A stretch of DNA of 5,819 nt from an uncultured Parabacteroides sp. Its GTDB lineage: Bacteria > Bacteroidota > Bacteroidia > Bacteroidales > Tannerellaceae. The notes under the pieces were generated by a model that was given only the letters and a program-made list of their open reading frames with translations, was not told the origin of the DNA and ran no database searches. How positions within the stretch are numbered: position 1 is the stretch's first letter; each line of letters starts with the position of its first letter. Positions 1-5,819 of this stretch are shown one piece after another. The DNA is taken from assembly GCA_947074335.1 (NCBI GenBank), contig CAMTPG010000183.1:1-5819 (forward strand), read 5' to 3'. A program made the translations under genes and the position numbers.

Positions 1-2
1 CC

Positions 3-188
3 GAATATTCGTACGAGTTTGCCAAAGGTTTTGCCGTGGGTGGCGAAGTGGATGTGTTCGAATCCCTGCCGGTACGCATGCACGGCGGGGAGTTTGAAGG
101 ATCTAAGGCTTCGTCGAAAACCAGCTTCTCGGCCGGCATTTATCTGCGTGTAACGCCCTCTTTTTTGCTTTGGAAAGGCAAAAAGTAG
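3..188 (+). CDS. Outer-membrane beta-barrel-like protein, C-terminal fragment (5' end outside window)
   Basis: The frame beginning at base 3 is open from the window edge to a TAG at 186-188, giving the last 61 residues of a longer protein. The fragment alternates polar and hydrophobic/aromatic residues, as in transmembrane beta strands: an EYSYEFAKGFAVGGEVDVF strand with a turn, a charged glycine-rich loop (MHGGEFEGSKASSK), then a last strand around FSAGIYLRVTPSFLLW and a basic tail GKK. This fits the end of a Bacteroidota outer-membrane barrel, but no family can be named from 61 residues, and the terminal residue is lysine rather than the usual aromatic. No simple terminator follows; the palindromic array starts 52 nt after the stop and probably lies in its 3' untranslated region. 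Confidence 0.6.
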   Translation, partial: EYSYEFAKGFAVGGEVDVFESLPVRMHGGEFEGSKASSKTSFSAGIYLRVTPSFLLWKGKK

Positions 189-240
189 CAGAATTGTAAG
201 TTGCTCATATTCAGTATAGCCTTGTATAGTCTGTTGTGCG

Positions 241-380
241 TTTGCCTTTTGATAATTGTCAAAAGGTCTTTCGATAATTATCAAAAGGTCTTCCGACAAT
301 TGTCAAAAGGCCTTCCGACAATTATCAAAAGGTCTTCCGACAATTATCAAAAGGCCTTACGACAATTGTCGAAAGGCAAA
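241..380. repeat. Six-unit 22-bp palindromic tandem array with terminal inverted repeats
   Basis: Units start at 251, 273, 295, 317, 339 and 361, exactly 22 bp apart. Each has a 10-bp core of the form GAYAATTRTC followed by a linker around AAAAGGYCTTCC; the last linker diverges after GAAAGGC. Cores 2, 3 and 6 are perfect palindromes, and the linker centre AAGGYCTT is also palindromic or nearly so, so the array reads almost the same on both strands. Nearly all differences between units are C/T or A/G transitions. The outer ends, 241-260 and 361-380, form a 20-bp inverted repeat (TTTGCCTTT...AAAGGCAAA) with two differences, both of which would be G-U pairs in RNA. An open frame from a TTG at 201 to 398 runs through it only because a 22-bp repeat open in one frame is open in all three. 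Confidence 0.9.
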
Positions 381-436
381 TCCCTTGACATGAAATGACA
401 AATAATCTAAAATGCGTCCACGCTTTGGCGCTTGGT

Positions 437-468
437 GTTGCGTATTAAGATAGAAGTTTATATTTTTG
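437..468 (+). promoter_or_regulatory. Candidate Bacteroidota promoter for the arginine decarboxylase gene
   Basis: TATTTTTG at 461-468 matches the Bacteroidota -7 consensus TAnnTTTG. GTTG at 437-440 sits 20 nt upstream as a -33 element (consensus TTTG). Transcription would begin near 475, giving a leader of about 30 nt before the ATG at 508. The spacing and match are good, but the assignment is by consensus only. Confidence 0.5.
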
Positions 469-507
469 TAAGCTTATTCATTATTAATTTGTAAAACATA
501 TTTGTAG

Positions 508-1047
508 ATGGTAAAGAAAGTTGGGAATTTAATTCCAAACACCTTTTTTATTACAAAGGGCAGTGGTGATTCTGATTTAGAAAAACATGCAGGTTCATAT
601 CATATGGCTCTTTATGATGCGGGTATCTCAGACTTTAATATTATGACTTATTCGTCTGTGCTTCCTGCTACTGCGCATCTTGTTACTATGGATGAAATCG
701 ATCTTCCTCCATTTGGTTCTGAAATGAAAACCATTATGGCTGTTTCGCATGGTTATCAGGATGAGTTTGTATCTGCCGGTGTGGTTTACGCTTGGATGTA
801 CAAAGACGAAAACTTCGACGAAAAAGTAGGAGGTCTGGTGTGCGAAGTAAGCGGCCGTTATCGTATTGAAGAACTGGAATCTCGTCTGATCCGTGTAATT
901 AATGATTTACATCAGAAAACCTATGGTAAATATTACCTGGGCGAATTGAATTTTATTACCGAAGGTATCACAATCGAAAAACGTTACGGTACTGCTTTGG
1001 CAGCCCTTTGTTTCCTCGATTTTCTTCAGCCTGAAGTAGAAGACTAA
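508..1047 (+). CDS. pdaD: Pyruvoyl-dependent arginine decarboxylase
   Basis: A cytoplasmic enzyme that converts arginine to agmatine plus CO2, using a pyruvoyl group made from its own serine instead of pyridoxal phosphate. The 179 residues match the usual family length. The self-cleavage motif is YSSVLPATA, with the cut expected between Ser49 and Ser50. This would give a beta chain of residues 1-49 and an alpha chain whose first residue becomes the pyruvoyl. Glu113 in VCEVSGRY is the likely counterpart of the catalytic glutamate of the archaeal enzyme. Other family-like stretches are IPNTFFITKGSG near the N-terminus and ALYDAGISDFNIM just before the cleavage site. A TAG stop immediately before the ATG (505-507) rules out an in-frame extension. 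There is no clear Shine-Dalgarno site, which is common in this phylum. The gene appears monocistronic, with its own promoter and a strong terminator. Agmatine could feed polyamine synthesis or the reaction could consume protons; the window does not decide which. Confidence 0.93.
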   Translation: MVKKVGNLIPNTFFITKGSGDSDLEKHAGSYHMALYDAGISDFNIMTYSSVLPATAHLVTMDEIDLPPFGSEMKTIMAVSHGYQDEFVSAGVVYAWMYKDENFDEKVGGLVCEVSGRYRIEELESRLIRVINDLHQKTYGKYYLGELNFITEGITIEKRYGTALAALCFLDFLQPEVED

Positions 1048-1075
1048 GCAGACAGAGCTTTCATATTATACGAAT

Positions 1076-1114
1076 AAAAGCAGGAATAAGGCCAATCTTA
1101 TTTCTGCTTTTTTT
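1076..1114 (+). terminator. Rho-independent terminator after pdaD
   Basis: A 15-bp stem pairs 1076-1090 with 1097-1111 around a 6-nt loop (GCCAAT). The only imperfection is one G-U pair. The stem runs directly into a T tract (1108-1114). It lies 28 nt past the pdaD stop and separates that gene from nfo. The A-rich left arm could also give a T tract on the minus strand, but no minus-strand gene is seen to use it. Confidence 0.88.
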
Positions 1115-1145
1115 GTTTAAATTTAAAAATAAATGATTAATTTTG
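1112..1145 (+). promoter_or_regulatory. Candidate promoter for nfo and downstream genes
   Basis: TAATTTTG at 1138-1145 matches the -7 consensus TAnnTTTG exactly. TTTG at 1112-1115, at the tail of the preceding terminator, is a possible -33 element at a slightly long 22-nt spacing. Initiation near 1152 would leave about 30 nt of leader before the ATG at 1182, and would place an upstream TTG start (1143) outside the transcript. Confidence 0.45.
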
Positions 1146-1181
1146 ATCTGTTTCTGTAGTATAAATTCTAAGAATGACCGA

Positions 1182-2024
1182 ATGAAGTATATTGGAGCTC
1201 ATGTATCATCATCGGGCGGTGTAGAGAACGCCCCGCTGAATGCACATGCCATCGGAGCAAAGGCTTTTGCTCTTTTTACCCGCAACCAGCGTCAATGGAA
1301 ATCGGCCCCTTTAACCGATAAAAGCATTTCACTGTTTAAAGAACGCTGCGCGGAATTCGATTATAAACCGGCACAAATTTTACCTCATGATAGTTATCTG
1401 ATCAATCTGGGTCATCCCGAAGCCGAGGGTTTGCAAAAATCGCGCGATGCTTTTCTGGATGAGATGGTACGCTGCGAACAGCTGGGTCTCGACCGGCTTA
1501 ACTTCCATCCCGGCAGTCATCTGAAACTTTTCAGCGAGGAAGATTGTCTGGACCGTATTGCCGAATCTGTTAACCAGACACTCGATAAAACATCGGGCGT
1601 AATCGCCGTACTCGAAAATACGGCCGGTCAGGGAACCAATCTGGGATACAATTTCGAACAATTAGCCTACATTATTAATAAGGTAGAAGATAAATCGCGT
1701 ATCGGTGTCTGCATCGATACCCAGCATGCACTGGCTTCGGGTTATAATCTGGCTACACCCGAAGGGTTTGATGCCACATTTGCCGAGTTCGACCGGATTA
1801 TCGGATTCGATTTTCTGAAAGGTATGCACCTGAATGATTCGAAAAAGGAGCTGGGCAGCCGTGTAGACCGGCACGACAGTATCGGGAAAGGGGTTTACGG
1901 ACTTACCGTGTTTAAACTGCTTATGAACGACAGTCGCTTCGATGATATTCCGATGATTCTGGAAACGCCCGATGAATCGATCTGGGCCGAAGAGATACAG
2001 CTGTTGTATAGTCTGCAGGATTAA
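1182..2024 (+). CDS. nfo: Endonuclease IV (AP endonuclease, Nfo)
   Basis: A base-excision repair enzyme that cuts the DNA backbone 5' to abasic sites and removes blocked 3' ends, using three metal ions in a TIM barrel. Starting at ATG 1182 the protein is 280 residues and opens with [13 protein letters not shown], the canonical start of the family. With this start, all nine metal ligands known from the E. coli enzyme fall at identical numbers: His69, His109, Glu145, Asp179, His182, His216, Asp229, His231 and Glu261. They lie in [50 protein letters not shown] and ILETP. The DNA-contacting Arg37 and Tyr72 are also kept. A longer version from TTG 1143 would add 13 residues without family resemblance, so it is not used. 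The antiporter gene follows after 38 nt with no terminator, so the two are probably co-transcribed. Confidence 0.96.
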   Translation: MKYIGAHVSSSGGVENAPLNAHAIGAKAFALFTRNQRQWKSAPLTDKSISLFKERCAEFDYKPAQILPHDSYLINLGHPEAEGLQKSRDAFLDEMVRCEQLGLDRLNFHPGSHLKLFSEEDCLDRIAESVNQTLDKTSGVIAVLENTAGQGTNLGYNFEQLAYIINKVEDKSRIGVCIDTQHALASGYNLATPEGFDATFAEFDRIIGFDFLKGMHLNDSKKELGSRVDRHDSIGKGVYGLTVFKLLMNDSRFDDIPMILETPDESIWAEEIQLLYSLQD

Positions 2025-2062
2025 CCGGGCAGCAACCGTTCCTTATATAAATCCGGAGAGCT

Positions 2063-3472
2063 ATGTTTATACTTTTACCCATTGTTTTTATCCTTGGCAT
2101 TTTAGGGATTGCTTTCGAAGACAAGATAAAAATCAATAAAGCAGCGATTGCGCTGGTCATGTCGATCATCATGTGGCTGCTGTTGATGCTGGATGCGTAT
2201 TACATTTTTGTGGAACGCGCCAATCCCGAATTCGAAAATTTCCTGATGCAGAATCCGGATATAGCGGCAGGTCCGCTCAAGGATCAATTTGTGGAGTTTA
2301 TCACAAACCGGGCCATTGTATATCAGCTGGGTAATGTAGCCGAGACGCTCTTTTTTGTGATGTGCTCGATGCTGATTGTGGATATTGTGGATAAGCACGG
2401 CGGTTTTAATTCGATGACGGGTTATATCCGCTCAACCAGCAAACGGCGCTTGTTGTGGTATATCTGCATTGTCTCATTTTTCTTCTCGGCATTGCTGGAT
2501 AATCTGGCGGCCGCAATTGTGATTATAGCGATTTTGCGCAAGCTGGTTCCCGATCATACCGATCGGCTGAAGTATGCCTGCATGATTATTATAGCCTCGA
2601 ATGCCGGCGGCTCGTGGTCGCCTATCGGCGATGTAACCACGATTCTGCTCTGGGTAGGCAAAAACATTACGGTGGGGCATCAGATTTCGCATGTCTTTTT
2701 GCCGGCTGCCGTCAACCTGCTGGTGCCGCTTACGATTGCCAATTTCTGGCTTTTCCAAAAGGGATCGGTATTGCGAACAGCCGGTGTGGAGGATCTGACG
2801 GATGATTCGATCAACCGGATTCCGCTCACGGCGCGAAAAATTATATTCTGGATCGGCATTTTGTCGCTGGCGCTGGTGCCGGTGTTCCGGGTGCTGACTA
2901 ATTTACCGCCTTTCCTTTGCGTGCTGCTGGGACTGGTTATTTTGTGGATTTATACCGATGTGCTGTATAGCCGGCTTCGGGTAACTTGTCTGGATAAGTA
3001 TCGTATTACACGATTGCTGCCGGACATGGATATGACGACGATCTTTTATTTCCTGGGCATTCTGATGTCGGTAGGCGCACTCGAAACATCGGGGCAGCTG
3101 GGGCTGATGGCTGATTTTATCAACAAGCATATTCATGAGCCCTATTTGATTAGTCTGATTATCGGTATTTTATCTTCGTGCGTGGATAATGTGGCGCTGG
3201 TAGCGGCAACCATCGGAATGTATCCGTTGAGCGAATATGCGGGCGATGTCTCGACTTACGGACAATATTTTGTTTCGGATGGCGGATTTTGGACATTCCT
3301 GGCCTATTGTGCGGTAACGGGCGGCAGTATTTTTATTTTCGGTTCGGCTACCGGTGTTACGGTGATGGGCATGGAAAAGATTGATTTTATGTATTACCTG
3401 AAACGGTTTACAATTTTGGCACTGATTGGTTATTTCAGCGGTGCCGGTGTTTTTTTACTTATGTTCGGATAA
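2063..3472 (+). CDS. nhaD: NhaD-type Na+/H+ antiporter
   Basis: An inner-membrane antiporter of the ion transporter (IT) superfamily, expected to expel Na+ (perhaps Li+) in exchange for protons and so support sodium and alkaline-pH tolerance. The 469 residues are close to the family's usual length, with roughly a dozen hydrophobic segments. Family signatures in order: FEDKIKINKAA (residues 18-28), the conserved-looking IVDIVDKHGGF (105-115), LLDNLAAAIV with Asp146-Asn147, SNAGGSWSPIGDVTT (179-193) with Asn180, Asp190 and Thr192-Thr193, and in the second half SSCVDNVALVAA (371-382) and GGSIFIFGSATG (420-431). These polar membrane residues are the expected ion-handling sites, and none appears lost. 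A GGAGAG stretch (2055-2060) just before the ATG is the best Shine-Dalgarno-like site in the window, though only 2 nt from the start. It sits between nfo and the dipeptidase gene in a probable transcription unit. Confidence 0.93.
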   Translation: MFILLPIVFILGILGIAFEDKIKINKAAIALVMSIIMWLLLMLDAYYIFVERANPEFENFLMQNPDIAAGPLKDQFVEFITNRAIVYQLGNVAETLFFVMCSMLIVDIVDKHGGFNSMTGYIRSTSKRRLLWYICIVSFFFSALLDNLAAAIVIIAILRKLVPDHTDRLKYACMIIIASNAGGSWSPIGDVTTILLWVGKNITVGHQISHVFLPAAVNLLVPLTIANFWLFQKGSVLRTAGVEDLTDDSINRIPLTARKIIFWIGILSLALVPVFRVLTNLPPFLCVLLGLVILWIYTDVLYSRLRVTCLDKYRITRLLPDMDMTTIFYFLGILMSVGALETSGQLGLMADFINKHIHEPYLISLIIGILSSCVDNVALVAATIGMYPLSEYAGDVSTYGQYFVSDGGFWTFLAYCAVTGGSIFIFGSATGVTVMGMEKIDFMYYLKRFTILALIGYFSGAGVFLLMFG

Positions 3473-3503
3473 ACTTTATTTATAAATAAGAGAGAAGATT
3501 ACG

Positions 3504-5144
3504 ATGAAAAAAAGTACACTATTCATGCTGGTGTGTGCCATTTTGCTTTCGGGTGTGGAAGCGCTGGCCTGCACCGGTTTACTTGTGGGGCGCAAGGCCT
3601 CGACGGATGGTTCGGTAATGATCAGCTATGCAGCCGATTCGCATTCGTTATACGGAGAATTATATCGCTGGCCTGCAGCTACATGGCCCGCAGGTGCCAT
3701 GCTCGAAGTGCGTGAGTGGGATACCAATAAACCGTTGGGACAGATTCCGCAGGTGCCGAAAACCTATTCGGTAGTGGGTAATATGAATGAGCATCAGGTG
3801 GCTATTACCGAAAGTACCTTTGGCGGTCGCCGCGAATTGCGCAACCCGGAAGGTGTGATGGATTACGGCAGTCTGATTTATATTGCGCTGCAGCGTGCCA
3901 CAACCGCTCGCGAGGCGATTCAGATTATGACCGATCTGGTTAAAGAGCACGGCTATTACAGCAGCGGCGAATCGTTTTCGATTGCCGATAAGAATGAGGT
4001 CTGGATTATGGAGATGATCGGCAAAGGTCCGGGTCGTAAAGGCGCTGTATGGGTAGCTATCCGCATTCCCGATGATTGCATTTCTGCCCATGCCAATCAG
4101 GCACGCATTCAGCAGATTCCGTTTAAGGATAAAGAAAATTGTCTCTATTCGCCCGATGTAGTTTCGTTTGCACGCGAAATGGGTTATTTCAGCGGGAAGG
4201 ATGAAGACTTCAGCTTCCAGAAAGCGTATTGTCCCTATTCATTCAGCGGTTTGCGCGGTTGCGAAGCGCGTGTATGGTCTTTTTTCCGTCAGTATGATAA
4301 GAGCATGGATCAGTTCACCGATTTCATCTGTGGCGATACCACACTGCAGCCGATGCCGCTTTACATCAAACCCGATCGTTTGCTCTCGCTGGCTGATGTG
4401 CAGCGCGGCATGCGCGATCATTACGAAGGTACAATTCTGGATATGACACTCGATGCGGGTGCCGGTCCGTATAAAGTGCCTTATCGCTGGCGTCCGATGA
4501 CTTTCGAAGTGGATGGCGAAACTTATACAAACGAGCGTGCCATTGCCACACAGCAAACCGGTTTTGTAATTATCCCGCAAATGCGTAACTGGCTGCCCGA
4601 TCCGATCGGCGGTATTTTATGGTTTGGTGTGGATGATGCCGATATGGCTGTTTTCACTCCTTTGTATTGCGGAATCAATCAGTCGCCCGAATGTTATCGT
4701 GTGGGTAATGGCGATATGATGAATTTCTCGTGGACTTCGGCTTTCTGGATTCATAACTGGGTGGCCAATATGGCGTATAATAAGTATAATTTCATGATCG
4801 AAGATATCCGCAAAGTACAACAGGAGCTGGAAGGCGGTTATCAGCAAACAATTCCGGCTATCGATAAAGCAGCTGTCGAATTGTACAATAAAAATCCGCA
4901 GGAAGCGATCGATTTTCTAACCTGGTACAGCACCACTACAGCCGATCAGGCTACCGAACGCTGGAAAAAACTGGGCGAATATCTGGTTGTGAAATATATC
5001 GACGGAAATGTGAAGAAAGAGGAGAACGGCCAGTTCAAACAGAATGAATATGGTTTATCGGCTTATCCTGATTTTCCGGGTTATGATGAAGAATATTATC
5101 GCAGCATTGTGAAAAGTGCCGGCGACCGATTGAAAGTGAAATAA
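3504..5144 (+). CDS. Secreted C69-family dipeptidase (Ntn-hydrolase fold)
   Basis: A probable cysteine dipeptidase of peptidase family C69 (PepD-like, N-terminal nucleophile fold), 546 residues. Residues 1-22 form a signal peptide (MKK, hydrophobic core, ending ALA), and cleavage would expose Cys23 in ACTGLLVGRKASTDGS. The Cys-Thr-Gly start and the following AST-DGS are typical of the family, where the first cysteine of the mature chain is the nucleophile. Further family-like stretches are VVGNMNEHQVAITESTFGG (90-108), YGSLIYIALQRATTAREAI (121-139) and SGESFSIADKNEVWIMEMIG (154-173). The C-terminal half is rich in Tyr and Trp. The expected job is to hydrolyse dipeptides in the periplasm or at the cell surface; the exact substrates are unknown. 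The ATG is preceded by a purine-rich AGAGAGAAG that may act in ribosome binding. It lies 31 nt after nhaD with no terminator, so co-transcription is likely. The ALAC site resembles a poor lipobox; see findings. Confidence 0.9.
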   Translation: MKKSTLFMLVCAILLSGVEALACTGLLVGRKASTDGSVMISYAADSHSLYGELYRWPAATWPAGAMLEVREWDTNKPLGQIPQVPKTYSVVGNMNEHQVAITESTFGGRRELRNPEGVMDYGSLIYIALQRATTAREAIQIMTDLVKEHGYYSSGESFSIADKNEVWIMEMIGKGPGRKGAVWVAIRIPDDCISAHANQARIQQIPFKDKENCLYSPDVVSFAREMGYFSGKDEDFSFQKAYCPYSFSGLRGCEARVWSFFRQYDKSMDQFTDFICGDTTLQPMPLYIKPDRLLSLADVQRGMRDHYEGTILDMTLDAGAGPYKVPYRWRPMTFEVDGETYTNERAIATQQTGFVIIPQMRNWLPDPIGGILWFGVDDADMAVFTPLYCGINQSPECYRVGNGDMMNFSWTSAFWIHNWVANMAYNKYNFMIEDIRKVQQELEGGYQQTIPAIDKAAVELYNKNPQEAIDFLTWYSTTTADQATERWKKLGEYLVVKYIDGNVKKEENGQFKQNEYGLSAYPDFPGYDEEYYRSIVKSAGDRLKVK

Positions 5145-5188
5145 CAGAATGCCATTGAACGTGAAAAGGGAATGACATTGAAAGTGAA
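5129..5188 (+). repeat. Three spaced copies of ATTGAAMGTGAA across the dipeptidase stop codon
   Basis: The 12-mer ATTGAAAGTGAA occurs at 5129-5140 (encoding the end of the dipeptidase) and 5177-5188, with ATTGAACGTGAA at 5154-5165. Start-to-start spacing is 25 and 23 bp. Copies two and three share more context, a GAATGNC directly before each. The pattern looks like a decayed short tandem duplication that began at the 3' end of the gene. Confidence 0.7.
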
Positions 5189-5209
5189 TATGTATAATCA
5201 TTAAATTTT
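5177..5209 (+). promoter_or_regulatory. Weak candidate promoter for the small barrel gene
   Basis: TAAATTTT at 5202-5209 matches seven of the eight positions of TAnnTTTG. ATTG at 5177-5180, inside the third repeat copy, lies 21 nt upstream as a possible -33 element. Transcription would start near 5216, just before the ATG at 5233. The region is AT-rich, so chance matches are likely; read-through from the dipeptidase gene is an alternative because no terminator lies between them. Confidence 0.3.
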
Positions 5210-5232
5210 TAAAGTAAATTAATTCGAAAGGT

Positions 5233-5715
5233 ATGAAAAAATTAGTTGTAATGTTGATGTTGATGATTTGTGGTCTGACAGCATCTGCACAGGTTCAAAA
5301 AGGATTGTCTTCGGCAGGTTTTAATCTGGGTTATGGTTTTAGTTCTAAAAATGCAATTATCGGTGTAGATTACCGCTATTGTATTACCGACGAGTTCCGT
5401 ATCTCTCCGTCATTATCCTGCTTTGTGAAAAATGACGGTTTGAGCGCATGGGCTCTCGATCTGAATGTGCATTATGTATTTAAACTGAGCGATATGTTTG
5501 GTTTCTATCCGTTGGCCGGTCTGGATCTTTCATTCTGGAAATATCGTTACTGGGAAGGCGGTTCATCCAATAAAACCCGTTTTGGTGCCAATATCGGTAT
5601 GGGTGCCGAAGTTTATGCATCAGATCTGATTACTGTAGGTATTGAAGGTAAATACAATGCAATTAAGCATTGGGATCAGGCTATTCTGTCTCTTCGCGTA
5701 GGTTACAGCTTCTGA
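5233..5715 (+). CDS. Small outer-membrane beta-barrel protein (porin-family-like)
   Basis: A 160-residue protein with a clear signal peptide: MKK, a hydrophobic Met/Leu-rich core, and a TASA-Q cleavage site after residue 19. The mature part of about 141 residues shows alternating patterns that fit an eight-stranded barrel, for example GFNLGYGF, AIIGVDYRY, FRISPSLSCF, WALDLNVHYVF, FYPLAGLDLSFW, TRFGANIGMGAEV, ITVGIEGKY and ILSLRVGYSF. It ends in phenylalanine after alternating residues, the usual signal for the barrel-assembly machinery. Its function cannot be read from the sequence; small barrels of this kind are often structural or adhesin-like. An AAAGG stretch lies just before the ATG. It ends at a strong terminator and is either its own transcript or the last gene of the preceding unit. 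It resembles the partial barrel at the left edge only in general type. Confidence 0.85.
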   Translation: MKKLVVMLMLMICGLTASAQVQKGLSSAGFNLGYGFSSKNAIIGVDYRYCITDEFRISPSLSCFVKNDGLSAWALDLNVHYVFKLSDMFGFYPLAGLDLSFWKYRYWEGGSSNKTRFGANIGMGAEVYASDLITVGIEGKYNAIKHWDQAILSLRVGYSF

Positions 5716-5736
5716 TAACGAAGTCATGATAAAAAG

Positions 5737-5771
5737 AAAAATCCTGATGATTGAGTTCATCAGGATTTTTT
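5737..5771. terminator. Hairpin terminator, probably bidirectional
   Basis: A perfect 14-bp stem pairs 5737-5750 with 5757-5770 around a 6-nt loop (TTGAGT). The core is ATCCTGATGA/TCATCAGGAT with a T tract on the right and an A tract on the left, so it can terminate transcription from either strand. It lies 21 nt past the stop of the barrel gene. Confidence 0.9.
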
Positions 5772-5774
5772 ATT

Positions 5775-5819
5775 TTAATCCGTTTGAGGTACACGGTTTA
5801 TTTCTTGTGAAATTAATCT
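5775..5819 (-). CDS. Possible 3' tip of a convergent minus-strand gene
   Basis: On the minus strand the frame entering from the right edge reads 14 residues (RLISQEINRVPQTD) to a TAA at 5775-5777, immediately beside the two-way terminator. The position and hydrophilic ending suit the end of a convergent gene. However, 14 residues are too few for recognition, and another minus frame is also open over this distance, so this rests on context alone. Confidence 0.25.
   Translation of the reverse strand, partial: RLISQEINRVPQTD

Larger units (their letters stand above)
189..507. other. Long intergenic region without a convincing gene
   Basis: This stretch holds the 140-bp palindromic array (241-380) and the pdaD promoter candidate (437-468). 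Bases 189-240 and 381-436 show no recognisable gene, RNA family or terminator. The 65-codon open frame across 201-398 starts at TTG without a ribosome-binding site and is mostly translated repeat. Confidence 0.7.

Noticed and set aside
241..380. CRISPR array
   Set aside because: The 22-bp units are directly adjacent, with no unique spacers of constant length and no cas genes. The short linkers are part of the repeat.
201..398. 65-codon open frame with a hydrophobic N-terminus followed by a 22-residue repeat
   Set aside because: It starts at TTG without a ribosome-binding site, and most of it is translated 22-bp repeat, which is open in every frame by construction. The hydrophobic start is probably chance.
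399..436. Possible structured RNA or terminator in a GC-richer patch before the pdaD promoter
   Set aside because: Only short, mismatched stems (for example CGC-TTTG-GCG) can be drawn and no T tract follows.
2025..2062. Terminator or promoter between nfo and nhaD
   Set aside because: The 38-nt gap has no convincing stem followed by T residues and no TAnnTTTG match; it reads as an operon spacer.
2102..2758. Minus-strand open frames within nhaD
   Set aside because: Their products are rich in His, Gln, Arg and Asn, as expected from the complement of membrane-protein codons, and they lack start context.
3660..4091. 143-codon minus-strand open frame
   Set aside because: It lies wholly inside the dipeptidase gene, which has clear family motifs on the + strand. 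The minus-strand product resembles nothing I know and is a codon-bias shadow. The same holds for the minus-strand frame at 4239-4580.

Overview
The window looks like chromosomal DNA of a gut-type Bacteroidales bacterium, possibly in or near Parabacteroides. This rests on protein resemblance, on the TAnnTTTG-type promoter elements seen before several genes, on weak or absent Shine-Dalgarno sites, and on the Bacteroidota-style secreted and outer-membrane proteins. The genus is a guess; the order is fairly safe. All complete genes lie on the + strand.

Layout: (1) 3-188 is the 3' end of an outer-membrane beta-barrel-like protein. (2) 189-507 has no convincing gene. It holds a 140-bp array (241-380) of six palindromic 22-bp units enclosed by a 20-bp terminal inverted repeat, followed by a promoter. 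(3) 508-1047 encodes a pyruvoyl-dependent arginine decarboxylase as a single-gene unit closed by a strong terminator (1076-1114). (4) 1182-2024 encodes endonuclease IV (nfo), 2063-3472 an NhaD-type sodium/proton antiporter, and 3504-5144 a secreted C69-family dipeptidase. The gaps of 38 and 31 nt, with no terminator between them, suggest one transcript. (5) 5233-5715 encodes a small outer-membrane beta-barrel protein, ended by a hairpin terminator (5737-5771) that looks usable from both strands. (6) The last ~45 bases may be the 3' tip of a convergent minus-strand gene, but this is weak.

Functionally the genes are a housekeeping mixture: arginine to agmatine (polyamine or acid response), abasic-site DNA repair, sodium/pH homeostasis, peptide hydrolysis outside the cytoplasm and an envelope barrel. 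I see no defence, mobile or biosynthetic system. The part least explained by standard annotation is the 241-380 palindromic array. It can fold in RNA either as a series of small hairpins or as one long rod, and its left arm has a competing partner inside the 3' end of the preceding gene.
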